64,000 nucleotides of DNA from contig JAPPJO010000118.1 in the NCBI GenBank assembly GCA_028820325.1, positions 1-64,000 on the forward strand, given 5' to 3'. The position numbers were made by a program, and so were the translations under genes. The DNA is from Gammaproteobacteria bacterium. Lineage in GTDB: Bacteria > Gemmatimonadota > Gemmatimonadetes > Longimicrobiales > Gaopeijiaceae. Below, in pieces: positions 17,338 to 26,255 of this stretch; position 1 is the stretch's first letter, and each line of letters begins with the position of its first letter. Below the pieces are notes generated by a model. The model had not been told where the DNA came from and made no database searches. It was given only the letters and a program-made list of their open reading frames with translations.

Positions 17338-19116
17338 CTAACTGGGCCAGAAGAGCGGAATGAAGAGCGTGGCCGTAACGAGCAGGATGAGGTTGAGCAG
17401 GCCGCCCACCTTCACGAAGTCCATGAAGCGATATCCGCCCGGCCCGTAGATCATGACGTTCGTCTGGTACCCGAATGGCGTCACGAAGGAGGCCGACGCC
17501 CCGAACATGACCGCGATGAGCAGCGCGTACGGGTTCACGCCGCCCTGCGTGGCGGCCAAGATCGCGACCGGGGTGAGCATCACGGCCGTCGCCGCGTTAG
17601 AGACCACGGCGGTCATCACGGCGGTCAACAGATAGAAGGCCGCGATCAGTCCGATCTCTCCCAGCGGCGACGAGAGGGTCACCACCCATCCCGCGATCAG
17701 CTCCGCCGCCCCGGTGGTTTCGAGCGCCACGCCGAGCGGAATGAGCCCGGCCAGCACGAAGATGACCAGCCACTCCACCTCCCCGTAGATCTCCTCGATG
17801 TGCACGCAGCGCGTGAACACCATCAGGACCATGCCGGTGAGCGCGGCCGTCATGATGTCGAGCACGCCGAAGCTGGCGCTGAGCACGACGCCGGCCATGA
17901 TCGCCGCGGCTACGCCGGCCCGTGGCCTGTTCCCCGCGTCCGCCTTCACTTCCGCCAGCGGGACGAACCCGGGATCGTCGGCGAGGCGCTGGAGCGCGGT
18001 CGCCGTTCCCCGCACCAGAAGCAGATCGCCGACGCGGAACGAGATCCCCGCCAGCCTTTCCTGGACGGTGACACCGTGCTGCTGGATGGCGATCACCGCC
18101 GCATCGAAGCGCTGGGCGAAGTTCAGATCGCGGAGGGTCCGGCCCACAAGACTCGAGCCCGGCGCCACGAGGATCTCGACCAGCCGGCCGCGCCCGCCCG
18201 CCTGTTCGAGTTCATGCTCCTTCTGCTCCCTCGGGGTATCGAGCCGCTGCCGGCGCGCGAGATCGAGGAGGCGCTCGGCGGGCCCCTGCACGTACAGGAT
18301 GTCGCCCGGCCGTATGTGGCGGTCTCCGTGCGGCGCGGTGATCTCCTGGTCGCCCCTTTCGATGTCCAGCACCGTGACGCCATAGCGTTCGCCCCACCTC
18401 AACTGGGCCAGCGAGCGGCCGTTCGCGGGCGAATCCTCCGGGACGTGCAGTTCCGTGACGAAGCGGCGGACGTCGTACTTGGCAGACAGGTCCGGCGGCC
18501 GAAAGCGCCGCGGCAGCAGCACCCGGCCGGCGGTGAACAGATACAGCAGACCCACAGCCAGACTGATCAGCCCCAGCGGGGTGATCGAAAACATGCCGAG
18601 GGCGTCGTACCCGCGCCTCATCGCCTCGCCGTGCACGACCAGGTTGGTGGTGGTGCCCATCAAGGTGACCGTCCCCCCGAGAATCGAGACGAAGGAGAGC
18701 GGCATCAGATACCGCGAGGCCGGCTCCTTGGCCTGTTCGGCGAGCGCGAGGAACACGGGCATGAACACCAGCACAACTGCGGTGGTCATGAGAAAGGGGG
18801 AGAGGAACGCGCAGATGAGGCAGAGGACGAGCATGCGCGCGTACTTGCCGCCAAGGGGAGCGGTGCGCGCCCAGGCCCCGATGGCCGACACCAGGCCGGT
18901 CTTGCGGAGCCCCAGGCCGAGCACGAGCATCGAGCCGACCGTCACGGTCGCGCGGCTGGACAAACCCGATACCGCTTCGGCCGGCGTGACGATGCCGCTC
19001 AGCAGGAGAACGACCGGGACCGCGATGGCCACCTGGTCCACCCGGATCCGGTCGAGGGCGAACAGGACGAGCGCCGCCAGGGTGAGCGCGAGCACGAATG
19101 CGATGTCGAGCGTCAT
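17338..19116 (-). CDS. SLC13-family permease with two RCK_C domains
   Basis: About 592 residues. Helical halves with SLC13 motifs: MTTAVVLVFMPV near 105, GGTVTLMGTTTNLVVHG near 140, and the C-terminal FVTPFGYQTNVMIYGPGGYRF. They are separated by two RCK_C domains (GRSLAQL... RPGDILYVQGP; GRTLRDL... RVGDLLLVRGT) at about 200-380. This is the standard architecture of bacterial SLC13 sulfate/anion permeases. The ATG at 19116 was chosen because the next helix starts a few residues later; the upstream frame runs into the divergent propeller gene. It is a distant paralogue of the four-RCK permease two genes away and converges with the porin. Confidence 0.87.
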   Translation of the reverse strand: MTLDIAFVLALTLAALVLFALDRIRVDQVAIAVPVVLLLSGIVTPAEAVSGLSSRATVTVGSMLVLGLGLRKTGLVSAIGAWARTAPLGGKYARMLVLCLICAFLSPFLMTTAVVLVFMPVFLALAEQAKEPASRYLMPLSFVSILGGTVTLMGTTTNLVVHGEAMRRGYDALGMFSITPLGLISLAVGLLYLFTAGRVLLPRRFRPPDLSAKYDVRRFVTELHVPEDSPANGRSLAQLRWGERYGVTVLDIERGDQEITAPHGDRHIRPGDILYVQGPAERLLDLARRQRLDTPREQKEHELEQAGGRGRLVEILVAPGSSLVGRTLRDLNFAQRFDAAVIAIQQHGVTVQERLAGISFRVGDLLLVRGTATALQRLADDPGFVPLAEVKADAGNRPRAGVAAAIMAGVVLSASFGVLDIMTAALTGMVLMVFTRCVHIEEIYGEVEWLVIFVLAGLIPLGVALETTGAAELIAGWVVTLSSPLGEIGLIAAFYLLTAVMTAVVSNAATAVMLTPVAILAATQGGVNPYALLIAVMFGASASFVTPFGYQTNVMIYGPGGYRFMDFVKVGGLLNLILLVTATLFIPLFWPS

Positions 19117-19250
19117 GTCGCGTAGCTGCCTCTCACCTGTCGCGGCGCCAGTTCGCAGCTGTGCCGGCGCTTCTTCACGGCCGAGTATGGCCCGCCGCGG
19201 GCACCACACCGTACCTTGAACCCGGATTGGCGCGAACCCCGGAGGTTGCG

Positions 19251-20342
19251 ATGAAACACCTTTTCCCGCCCCATGTTCATCCCGCTCGCAGGCTGGTCGT
19301 CCCGGGCCTGCTCGCTCTGGCTCTGTCACTACCGTTGGTGACAGTCTCCCCGGCAGCAGCCCAATCGGGCGATGTGCGCATCGTCCAGACGAATTCGGCC
19401 GGCGACAACGTGCACATCATCGACCCGGTCACGAACGAGGTCGTGCAGATCATCGAGGGGGTCCCGAAGGCGCACGGCGTTGCGGCGCAGGCGGACGGGA
19501 GCGTCCTCTATTTCAGCAACGAGATCCACCGCACGCTGGACATCGTGCCGACGGACGTCATGAAGGTCACGGAGCAGATCCCACTCTCCGGACGGCCGCA
19601 CAACATCGCCATCAGCAACGACGGTCGCACGGTGTACGCCGCGATCATTCAGGACTGCAGTTGCGTGGAAGTGGTGGACCTCGAGAAGGGCGAAGTGGTG
19701 AAGTCGATCGCGACGCTGGGGACGGTGCACAACGTGTTCATGTCGCCCGACGGGCGGCACGTCGCGGCGGGGATGATCGGCGCCCGCACCCTGACCATCA
19801 TAGACACCTCGATCGACGAGGCGATCTGGTCGCTCCATTTCAGCGGGCGCACCACGGGCGGCTACGCGGACGGAGGAGTGCGGCCCATGGCGTTCGAGAC
19901 GCATCCGGACGGTTCGACCTGGCGTCTGTTCATCCAGATCTCCAACTATCACGGCGTTTACGTGGTGGATTTCGCGCAGCGGAAGGTGGTGCAGAAGCTG
20001 GACATGCCGAGCCTCCCGATTTCGCGCGTGACCAACGACGCGCTGCAGGGATCGCCGGGCCACGGCCTCGCGGTCTCGCCGGACGGGCGCCAGCTCTGGT
20101 CGACGAGCAAGCCCAACGGGTACGTCTACGCGTGGTCGCTCCCTGATCTCGAGTACCTTGGGGGCGTCGAGGTCGGCCACATCCCCGACTGGCTGACGAT
20201 GACGCCCGACAGCCGCTACCTGTACGTGGCCAACGCCGGATCGAACGACGTTTCGGTCGTCGATACGCAGGAGATGAAGGAGATCGCGCGCATTCCGGTG
20301 GGCCAGGTGCCGAAACGCAACAAGACGGTGGTGTTCCCGTGA
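19251..20342 (+). CDS. Secreted YVTN/YncE-type beta-propeller protein
   Basis: About 363 residues. It has a Sec signal peptide with a hydrophobic core near residues 15-30 and a probable cleavage after SPAAA near 37. The mature protein is a seven-blade-like repeat of the YVTN family: blades such as PHNIAISNDGRTVYAA, VHNVFMSPDGRHVAAG, GHGLAVSPDGRQLWST and PDWLTMTPDSRYLYVANAGSNDVSVVD. The start has GGAGG five bases upstream. Its stop overlaps the GTG start of a CXXCH cytochrome-type gene, so the pair is probably co-translated. It may be a periplasmic scaffold or a haem/quinone-linked partner; no catalytic residues were recognised. Confidence 0.83.
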   Translation: MKHLFPPHVHPARRLVVPGLLALALSLPLVTVSPAAAQSGDVRIVQTNSAGDNVHIIDPVTNEVVQIIEGVPKAHGVAAQADGSVLYFSNEIHRTLDIVPTDVMKVTEQIPLSGRPHNIAISNDGRTVYAAIIQDCSCVEVVDLEKGEVVKSIATLGTVHNVFMSPDGRHVAAGMIGARTLTIIDTSIDEAIWSLHFSGRTTGGYADGGVRPMAFETHPDGSTWRLFIQISNYHGVYVVDFAQRKVVQKLDMPSLPISRVTNDALQGSPGHGLAVSPDGRQLWSTSKPNGYVYAWSLPDLEYLGGVEVGHIPDWLTMTPDSRYLYVANAGSNDVSVVDTQEMKEIARIPVGQVPKRNKTVVFP

Positions 20343-21262
20343 GCGGCGGCGGGCGGTCCAGTGCGGATGTATCGTCGCCCGATTGCGGCCGGGGTCGGAT
20401 CCGCGCACTGCTGGCGGGCAAGATCCTCGGGCGGTCCGGCTTGGCGCTTGCCATCGCACTCGTCGCGTCGGTTGCCGGCGCCGGCGAGGTCGCGGGCCAG
20501 ACGCCGCTGAGCTTCGAGGACTACCGCGCAACGGTCGAGCCGATCTTCCTGGCCGACCGCGGCGGATGGGGGCCGGGACGCGCGCCGTGCGCCACCTGCC
20601 ACGTCGAGCAGGGCACGCCCCTGCGCCTGCAGCAGCTGCGCGAGACCGCCGAGGGAGAGGTCTACTGGTCGGAAGAGGATTCCCGCAGGAACTTCGAGGT
20701 CGTCTCCCGCCTGGTCACCCCCGGGGACCCGGACCGCAGCCGGCTCCTCAGGCAGCCCCTCGCGGAGTCGGCGGGCGGTTCGCCAATCCATGTGGGCGGG
20801 AAATTCTTCGAATCGAAGGATGACCCGGAGTGGCGCGCGATGGCCGACTGGGTCGCGGCGGCGGATCGGGTCGAAGCCACCTTCGGACCGCGTCTGGACG
20901 CCGACTTTTTCCGTGACTGCGTGCAACGCGTCTTCCTCGACAAGCGCCCGGGCGACGTGGAGTGCGTCCACTGCCACGCTTCCGGCGTGCGCGGCTTCGC
21001 CCCGCCCGTCCCCGAGGGCCGCGACTTCTGGAACGAGGAGGAGACGCGGCGCAACTACGCGCTCGCGCGCCGTTACGTGGAGCCCGGCGAGCCGATGATG
21101 AGCCGGCTCTTGACGCATCCGCTGGCGCCCTCCGCGGGAGGAGACTACTTCCACGGCGGCCCCCGCCGCTGGGCATCGACGGAAGATCCCGAGTGGCAGA
21201 TGCTGGCCGCCTGGGTGCGCGGCGAAACGCCCGCGTGCGTGGTCGGCGAGGGCGATCGCTGA
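20339..21262 (+). CDS. Secreted cytochrome-like protein with two CXXCH haem motifs
   Basis: 307 residues. A signal-anchor-like hydrophobic stretch lies near 33-50. Two haem-c attachment motifs are present: CATCH at 84-88 and CVHCH at 209-213. Each begins a repeat of about 120 residues, and the two repeats align in order: a [SR]RRN[FY] segment, PGDPDRSRLL / PGEPMMSRLL, LAESAGG / LAPSAGG, then DDPEWRAMADWV / EDPEWQMLAAWV. The protein is therefore an internal duplication of a one-haem unit. It is co-translated with the YVTN propeller (GTGA overlap), which suggests a periplasmic electron-transfer or redox complex. The substrate and partner dehydrogenase are not visible. Confidence 0.78.
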   Translation: MSGGGRSSADVSSPDCGRGRIRALLAGKILGRSGLALAIALVASVAGAGEVAGQTPLSFEDYRATVEPIFLADRGGWGPGRAPCATCHVEQGTPLRLQQLRETAEGEVYWSEEDSRRNFEVVSRLVTPGDPDRSRLLRQPLAESAGGSPIHVGGKFFESKDDPEWRAMADWVAAADRVEATFGPRLDADFFRDCVQRVFLDKRPGDVECVHCHASGVRGFAPPVPEGRDFWNEEETRRNYALARRYVEPGEPMMSRLLTHPLAPSAGGDYFHGGPRRWASTEDPEWQMLAAWVRGETPACVVGEGDR

Positions 21263-21272
21263 CGCGCCCAAG

Positions 21273-21300
21273 GCAAACCCTTACGTAACGGCAGGGTTGC
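21273..21300 (+). terminator. Imperfect hairpin after the cytochrome gene
   Basis: GCAAACCCT (21273-21281) can pair with AGGGTTGC (21293-21300), leaving one bulged A and an 11-base loop. It lies 11 bases after the stop and before the amidohydrolase. There is no T-tract, so rho-independent termination is doubtful. Confidence 0.3.
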
Positions 21301-21437
21301 AAGGTCCGCCCTGTTTACGTTGCAGATAAGGACATGTAACTGTTGTGTGCGGGATCGCTTGCGTCCGGTACCGGGATCGGATCAATTCCGGTTCCGCACC
21401 ACCCCGCGCCAACCTTACCCCGAGCCAGGGTGCCTCC

Positions 21438-22835
21438 ATGAAGCGCTGCATCGGTAGCTTCCGCTCGATTTCGGCGAACGCTGACAGTCCCGTTCGCGGC
21501 CACGCGACCCTCGTCCCGGCAGTCGCGATCCTCGCCTTGGCGATTCCGGTCCTCACGAACATCGCTGCGCCCGAGCACCTGGCCGCCCAGCAGCCCATGG
21601 GCATGTACTCGGGCCCCACGGTCCTGCGCGCCGCGCGCCTGCTGGATGTGGAAACGGGCGAGATGCACCGGGACGCCGTGGTGGTCGTCGAGGACGGGCT
21701 CATCACCGCCGTGAATCCGGCGTCCGTCCCCGACGTCATGCACGACATGGACCTGGGCGACGTCACGCTGCTGCCGGGCCTGATCGACACCCACACCCAT
21801 CTCGCCATGCAGATCAGCGCGACCTCCTTCACGGACGCCGTGACCCGGACGGAGGCGCACGCAGCCTACAACGCGGTCAAGTACGGGGACATCACCCTGC
21901 GCGCGGGGTTCACCACGGTACGCGACTATGGCGGCGACGTGACCGTCGAACTCGGGCGGGCGGTGGAACGTGGCGACATCATCGCGCCCCGCGTGATCCC
22001 GTCGCGCAACCCCCTGGGCATCACCGGGGGCCACTGCGACGTCACGGGCTTCGCGCCCGGCATCCGCGAGGGCGGCCCGGAGGAGGGCATCGCGGACGGA
22101 CCCTGGGAGGTGGTCGAGGCGGTCCGCTACCAGATCAAGCACGGCGCCCAGGTGATCAAGACCTGCGCCACCGCCGGCGTCCTGTCGATGGAAGGCCCGG
22201 TGGGCGCCCAGCAGTACACGCTGGAGGAGCTGACCGCCATGGTCGAGGAGGCGGCCCGTCACGGGATCAAGGTCGCCGCGCACGCGCACGGCCCGGAGGG
22301 CATCCTGGCCGCGGTCCAGGCTGGCGTGGCGTCCATCGAGCACGGGTCGATCCTCACCGACGAGATCATGGACCTGATGATCGAGAAGGGGACCTACCTG
22401 GTACCGACGACCTACCTGGTCGACCGGATCGCTCTCGACCAGTTGCCGCCCCTGGTGCGTGCCAAGGCAGAGGAGATCACCCCGCTCGCGCGCCAGAGCC
22501 TGCAGCGGGCCATCGACCGCGGCGTCCCGATCGCCTTCGGTACGGACGCGGCGGTCTTCCCGCACGGCGAGAACGCCGGCGAGTTCGGCATCTATGTCGG
22601 GATGGGGATGAGCGAACTGGACGCCCTCCGCACCGCGACCATCCATGCCGCCGATCTGCTCGACACCCCCGACCGGGGCCGCTTGGCCGCGGGCATGCTC
22701 GCGGACATCATCGCCGTGCCCGGCAATCCGCTCGACGACATCGATGTGACGAAGGATGTTCGGTTCGTGATGCTCGGCGGGCGGGTGATCAAGCATGTCG
22801 TCGGCGGGCGCGACATGCACTCGATGGGACGATGA
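21438..22835 (+). CDS. Secreted metal-dependent amidohydrolase
   Basis: About 465 residues. It has an N-terminal hydrophobic export signal (roughly 24-45, ending near LAAQ) and then an amidohydrolase/imidazolonepropionase-like barrel. The metal ligands appear intact: HTH at 119-121, a lysine in QVIKTCATAG that may be carbamylated, histidines in AAHAHG and SIEHGS, and the aspartate in FGTDAA. The family includes Xaa-Pro dipeptidase-like and aryldialkylphosphatase-like enzymes acting on amides or cyclic amide bonds. I chose the start ATG with AGGG eight bases upstream. It ends just before the acyl-CoA dehydrogenase (8 bases), so the two may share a transcript. Confidence 0.85.
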   Translation: MKRCIGSFRSISANADSPVRGHATLVPAVAILALAIPVLTNIAAPEHLAAQQPMGMYSGPTVLRAARLLDVETGEMHRDAVVVVEDGLITAVNPASVPDVMHDMDLGDVTLLPGLIDTHTHLAMQISATSFTDAVTRTEAHAAYNAVKYGDITLRAGFTTVRDYGGDVTVELGRAVERGDIIAPRVIPSRNPLGITGGHCDVTGFAPGIREGGPEEGIADGPWEVVEAVRYQIKHGAQVIKTCATAGVLSMEGPVGAQQYTLEELTAMVEEAARHGIKVAAHAHGPEGILAAVQAGVASIEHGSILTDEIMDLMIEKGTYLVPTTYLVDRIALDQLPPLVRAKAEEITPLARQSLQRAIDRGVPIAFGTDAAVFPHGENAGEFGIYVGMGMSELDALRTATIHAADLLDTPDRGRLAAGMLADIIAVPGNPLDDIDVTKDVRFVMLGGRVIKHVVGGRDMHSMGR

Positions 22836-22843
22836 GCCGGTGA

Positions 22844-23995
22844 GTGATGGTCTCCCTCCACGATGAGCTTCGCGCCGGCGTCCGGTCGCTCTGCGCGCGC
22901 TTCGACAACGATTACTGGCGGGCCTCGGACGAAGCCCGCGCGTACCCGCACGAGTTCGTCGACGCGCTGACCGAGGCCGGATACCTGGCGTGCCTCATCC
23001 CCGAGGAGTACGGGGGGATGGGGCTCGGCATCCGGGAGGCGAGCGTCATCCTGGAGGAAATCAACCGCTCCGGCGCCAACTCCGCCGCCTGCCACGCGCA
23101 GATGTACACGATGGGCACCGTGCTGCGGCACGGCTCGGAGGAGCAGAAGCGGCGTTTTCTGCCGGGGATCGCTTCCGGCGAACTTCGGCTGCAGGCCTTC
23201 GCCGTGACCGAGCCGGATGCCGGCTCCGACACCACCCGCATCCGCACCTTCGCCGAGAGGCGAGGGCCCAAGTATGTCGTCACGGGACAGAAGGTCTTCA
23301 TCTCGCGGGTGCGCCAGTCCGATCTCATGATCCTGCTGGCGCGCACCACGCCGCTGGACGAAGTGGAGAAGCGCACCGGTGGCCTCTCGGCGTTCATCGT
23401 GGACCTGCGCGACGCCGGGGACGCGCTCCGGGTGAAACCCATCGACACCATGATCAACCACGAGAGCTGCGAGGTCTTCTTCGATGGCGTCGAGGTGCCG
23501 GCCGGGAATCGGATCGGAGAGGAGGGCCGGGGCTTCCGATACATCATGTCGGGGATGAACGCGGAGCGCATCCTGCTGGCATCAGAGTCGGTGGGGGACG
23601 GGCTCTACTTCGTGGACCGGGCATCGGAGTACGCCCGCTCCCGGCACGTCTTCGACCGGCCCATCGGAGCGAATCAGGGCGTGCAGTTCCCGATCGCCGA
23701 CGCGTACATGGACGTGCGCGCGGCAGCCGCGGTCCGGGACCAGGCGGCCCGGGACTTCGACGAGGGCGAGACCCGTGGCGACGGCCCCAACATGGCCAAA
23801 TACCTCGCCTCGCGCGCGGCCTGGAAGGCGGCCAACGCAGCCATGGACGCCTTCGGCGGCTGGGGGATGGCGGCCGAATACGGAATCGAGCGCAAGTTCC
23901 GCGAGGCCCGCCTCTACCTGATCGCCCCGGTCGCGAACAACCTCGTGCTCAGCCATGTGGCGACCCACCTGCTGGGCATGCCGAGATCGTTCTAG
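22844..23995 (+). CDS. Acyl-CoA dehydrogenase
   Basis: 383 residues, FAD-dependent alpha,beta-dehydrogenation of an acyl-CoA. Conserved blocks: YGGMGLG near 56, FAVTEPDAGSDT near 119, GQKVFIS near 148, and FGGWGMAAEYGIERKFREARLYLI near the end. The usual C-terminal YEGT catalytic glutamate of the MCAD type is replaced by IAPV. Glu241 in MNAERILLAS sits where isovaleryl-CoA and long-chain dehydrogenases carry their catalytic base, so the enzyme should be active with that arrangement. The start is GTG 22844 or ATG 22847. It is followed within 12 bases by a CitE-like gene and then a MaoC-like hydratase. Confidence 0.88.
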   Translation: MMVSLHDELRAGVRSLCARFDNDYWRASDEARAYPHEFVDALTEAGYLACLIPEEYGGMGLGIREASVILEEINRSGANSAACHAQMYTMGTVLRHGSEEQKRRFLPGIASGELRLQAFAVTEPDAGSDTTRIRTFAERRGPKYVVTGQKVFISRVRQSDLMILLARTTPLDEVEKRTGGLSAFIVDLRDAGDALRVKPIDTMINHESCEVFFDGVEVPAGNRIGEEGRGFRYIMSGMNAERILLASESVGDGLYFVDRASEYARSRHVFDRPIGANQGVQFPIADAYMDVRAAAAVRDQAARDFDEGETRGDGPNMAKYLASRAAWKAANAAMDAFGGWGMAAEYGIERKFREARLYLIAPVANNLVLSHVATHLLGMPRSF

Positions 23996-23998
23996 AGG

Positions 23999-24928
23999 AT
24001 GCGAACGATGAACGACGGAGCAGGCGCAACGGAAGGGCCAGGGATGGCCGGGCATTCCCATGCGCGGCTTGGCTGCCGCTCGATCCTGTTCGTTCCGGGA
24101 TACCGTCCGGACCGCTTCGGCAAGGCGCTGGCGGCCGGGGCGGACGCCGTGTGCATCGATCTGGAGGACGCGGTGCCTCCGCAGCGGAAGGTGGTGGCGC
24201 GTGAAGCGGCCGTGCGCTTCCTGGCAGAGCGGGCGGCCGGAAGGGCCCGGAGCGCTGGCGGCCCGCCCCACCTCATCATTCGCATCAACGACCCCGAAAC
24301 GAACCTGGGGCAAGCGGACGCGGAAGCGCTCCGCGGCGTTCGTCAACCCGACGCGTTCATGATCCCCAAAGTCAGAACCGCAGCAGGAGTACGCCGCGCA
24401 GCTCGGCTTCTCCACGATGGTGCGCCGCTGTTTGCCCTCATCGAAACGGCGCTCGGACTCGAGAAGGCGGCGGACATCGGGCAGGCGTCGCCGGCCGTCG
24501 CCGGGCTGGTTTTCGGCGGCTTCGACCTGGCCCTCGAACTGCGCGCCGACCCCAGCTGGGAGCCGCTTCTCTACGCGCGCTCGCGCATAGTGCACGCCGC
24601 CGCGTTGAGCGGACTGGACGCCATCGACATGCCGTCGGTCGATTTCGGTGAGATGAGGCGCCTGCGTGAGGAGGCCGGCAGGGTTCGTCTCCTGGGATTC
24701 GCGGGAAAGATGGCCATCCATCCGGTGCAGCTTCCGGTCATTCACGAGGTGTTCACCCCTTCGGAACTCGAGGTCGAGCGAGCTCTCCGCATTCTGGACG
24801 CGGACAGGGAGGCGGGCGGAGGCGCGGTCGCGCTCGAGGGCCGCATGGTGGACCGGCCGGTCGCCGAGGTGGCGCGGCGCGTGCTGGCCCGTGCGCGCGC
24901 GGCCGCCAGCCGAGAGGCACGCAAGTGA
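23999..24928 (+). CDS. CitE-like HpcH/HpaI-family lyase
   Basis: 309 residues. TIM-barrel lyase of the citrate-lyase-beta / malyl-CoA lyase group. Visible motifs: RSILFVPGYRPDRFGKA near 27, ADAVCIDLEDAVPPQRK near 48, FMIPKV near 120, ALIETALGLE near 147, GGFDLALEL near 170 and GFAGKMAIHPVQ near 235, which together supply the Mg and CoA-thioester binding residues. These enzymes cleave or form 3-hydroxy-dicarboxyl-CoAs such as malyl- or citramalyl-CoA. The ATG at 24008 with AGAGG upstream is an alternative start. Its stop overlaps the start of the MaoC-like gene, so the pair is coupled. The specific substrate is inferred only. Confidence 0.85.
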   Translation: MRTMNDGAGATEGPGMAGHSHARLGCRSILFVPGYRPDRFGKALAAGADAVCIDLEDAVPPQRKVVAREAAVRFLAERAAGRARSAGGPPHLIIRINDPETNLGQADAEALRGVRQPDAFMIPKVRTAAGVRRAARLLHDGAPLFALIETALGLEKAADIGQASPAVAGLVFGGFDLALELRADPSWEPLLYARSRIVHAAALSGLDAIDMPSVDFGEMRRLREEAGRVRLLGFAGKMAIHPVQLPVIHEVFTPSELEVERALRILDADREAGGGAVALEGRMVDRPVAEVARRVLARARAAASREARK

Positions 24929-25908
24929 AGGAATCAGCGGTGCCGACCGAAGGTGAGAGGCGCACGCGGGTGCACACCGACATTCTCGCGCCCGGGCCGG
25001 CCCAGGCCATGCTCGGTCTGCTCGACCGCGATCCGCGCGCCATCTCGGAGGGCGGTCGCCTCCCGCTGGGATGGCACTGGCTCTATTTCAGACAGCCCTG
25101 CCGTGCTTCCCGTCTGGCGCGCGACGGACACGAGGTGCGGGGGGACTTCATGCCCGACATCGACCTGCCCCGGCGCATGTGGGCGGGCGGAACGCTCCGG
25201 TCGCTGCGGCCGGTTGCCCTCGGTGAGCGGGCCGAACTCAGATCGGAGATCGTGAGCATCACCGAGAAGCGGGGGCGGAGCGGCCGGCTCGTGTTCGTGA
25301 CCGTGGGCCACACGGTCCTGCAGGGGAATCGCCGGTGCGTGGAGGAGGAGCAGGTGATCGTCTACCGGGAGGCCGCGCCTCGCCCGGCTGCTGCGACCGC
25401 CCGGCCTCAGGCCGCCCGGCAGAAGGCGGTCGCACCCGGCAGAGGAGGCGGTACAGCCGTTGCGGCGGGCGCCGACGATATGGCGAGCGGCAGCGGGGGG
25501 CGTGTCGATCTGGCCCCCGAATGGACCGGGACCTTCCTCCCCACCACGGTCACCCTCTTCCAGTTCTCGGCCCTGACCTACAACGGCCACCGCATCCACT
25601 ACGACCATCCCTACGTCACGCAGCAGGAAGGCTATCCCGGGCTCCTGGTGCATGGACCGCTGACCGCGCTTCTCCTCCTGGATGCCGCCCAGCGACACAG
25701 CCCGCGCCGGGTGAGACAGTTCCGCTACCGGGCGCTGGCGCCGCTCTTCGTGGACCAGCCGATCGCGCTTGCGGGCCACGGGCCACCCGCCGGCGCGGAC
25801 GGATCCGGTCCACAGCAGGAGCGCATCGTGGAGGCGCTCGCCCCGTCCGGCGCGGTCGCGATGCGCGGGTGGGTGACCAGGACTAGTGCTTCGAGGCCAG
25901 CAGAATGA
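24925..25908 (+). CDS. MaoC-like / FAS1-type dehydratase (mesaconyl- or methylfumaryl-CoA hydratase-like)
   Basis: 327 residues with two hot-dog domains separated by a low-complexity Ala/Gly-rich linker (about 150-195). The N-terminal half resembles the FAS1-like dehydratase domain. The C-terminal half carries the hydratase-like TYNGHRIHYDHPYVTQQEGYPGL run of catalytic-type residues near 215 and a VHGPLTALLLL helix. This double hot-dog layout is seen in mesaconyl-C4-CoA and 3-methylfumaryl-CoA hydratases and in HTD2-like proteins. The GTG start overlaps the CitE-like stop. With the dehydrogenase and lyase upstream, it could hydrate a branched C5 dicarboxyl-CoA that the lyase then cleaves. Confidence 0.8.
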   Translation: MKESAVPTEGERRTRVHTDILAPGPAQAMLGLLDRDPRAISEGGRLPLGWHWLYFRQPCRASRLARDGHEVRGDFMPDIDLPRRMWAGGTLRSLRPVALGERAELRSEIVSITEKRGRSGRLVFVTVGHTVLQGNRRCVEEEQVIVYREAAPRPAAATARPQAARQKAVAPGRGGGTAVAAGADDMASGSGGRVDLAPEWTGTFLPTTVTLFQFSALTYNGHRIHYDHPYVTQQEGYPGLLVHGPLTALLLLDAAQRHSPRRVRQFRYRALAPLFVDQPIALAGHGPPAGADGSGPQQERIVEALAPSGAVAMRGWVTRTSASRPAE

Positions 25909-26015
25909 GCATCCGCTGATATCCATATGCTACTCTTGGATTATCGAACGCCAGCGCTTGCGCTGCGACACCATCGGGATATCTATTGTATATTCCTACC
26001 GCAAAGGAGATCATC
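25909..26015 (+). promoter_or_regulatory. AT-rich control region upstream of mazEF
   Basis: This is markedly AT-rich for the window. GATATCCATATG near 25916 is partly echoed by GATATCTATTGTATATTC near 25978. Such AT-rich symmetrical patches are usual operators for AbrB/MazE autorepression. I could not fix a convincing -35/-10 pair. Confidence 0.35.
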
Positions 26016-26255
26016 ATGGGTGCCCGATCACACATCGCCAAGTGGGGGAGCAGCCTCGCCATCCGCATTCCCAAGCCCGTCGCGGAGCAATGGGGCGTCC
26101 GCGAGGGTTCGAGGATCGATATGGTGCCGCACGGCGACCAGCTCGTAATGAGCAAGAGAGCCTACGATCTGACCGAGCTGCTAGCCCGAATGTCGCCGGA
26201 GACGCTCCACGGGGAAATCGATACCGGACCTGCGCAGGGTAGAGAGGAGTGGTAG
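26016..26255 (+). CDS. mazE: MazE/AbrB-type antitoxin
   Basis: 79 residues. It has the swapped-hairpin AbrB DNA-binding fold (KWGSSLAIRIPKPVAEQWG near 8-26, then VREGSRIDMV), as in MazE antitoxins. The acidic C-terminal tail would neutralise the toxin. The ATG at 26016 is set by AAAGGAG seven bases upstream; a frame open a little further upstream lacks such a site. The following toxin gene starts inside its last codons. It probably binds its own promoter region. Confidence 0.88.
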   Translation: MGARSHIAKWGSSLAIRIPKPVAEQWGVREGSRIDMVPHGDQLVMSKRAYDLTELLARMSPETLHGEIDTGPAQGREEW

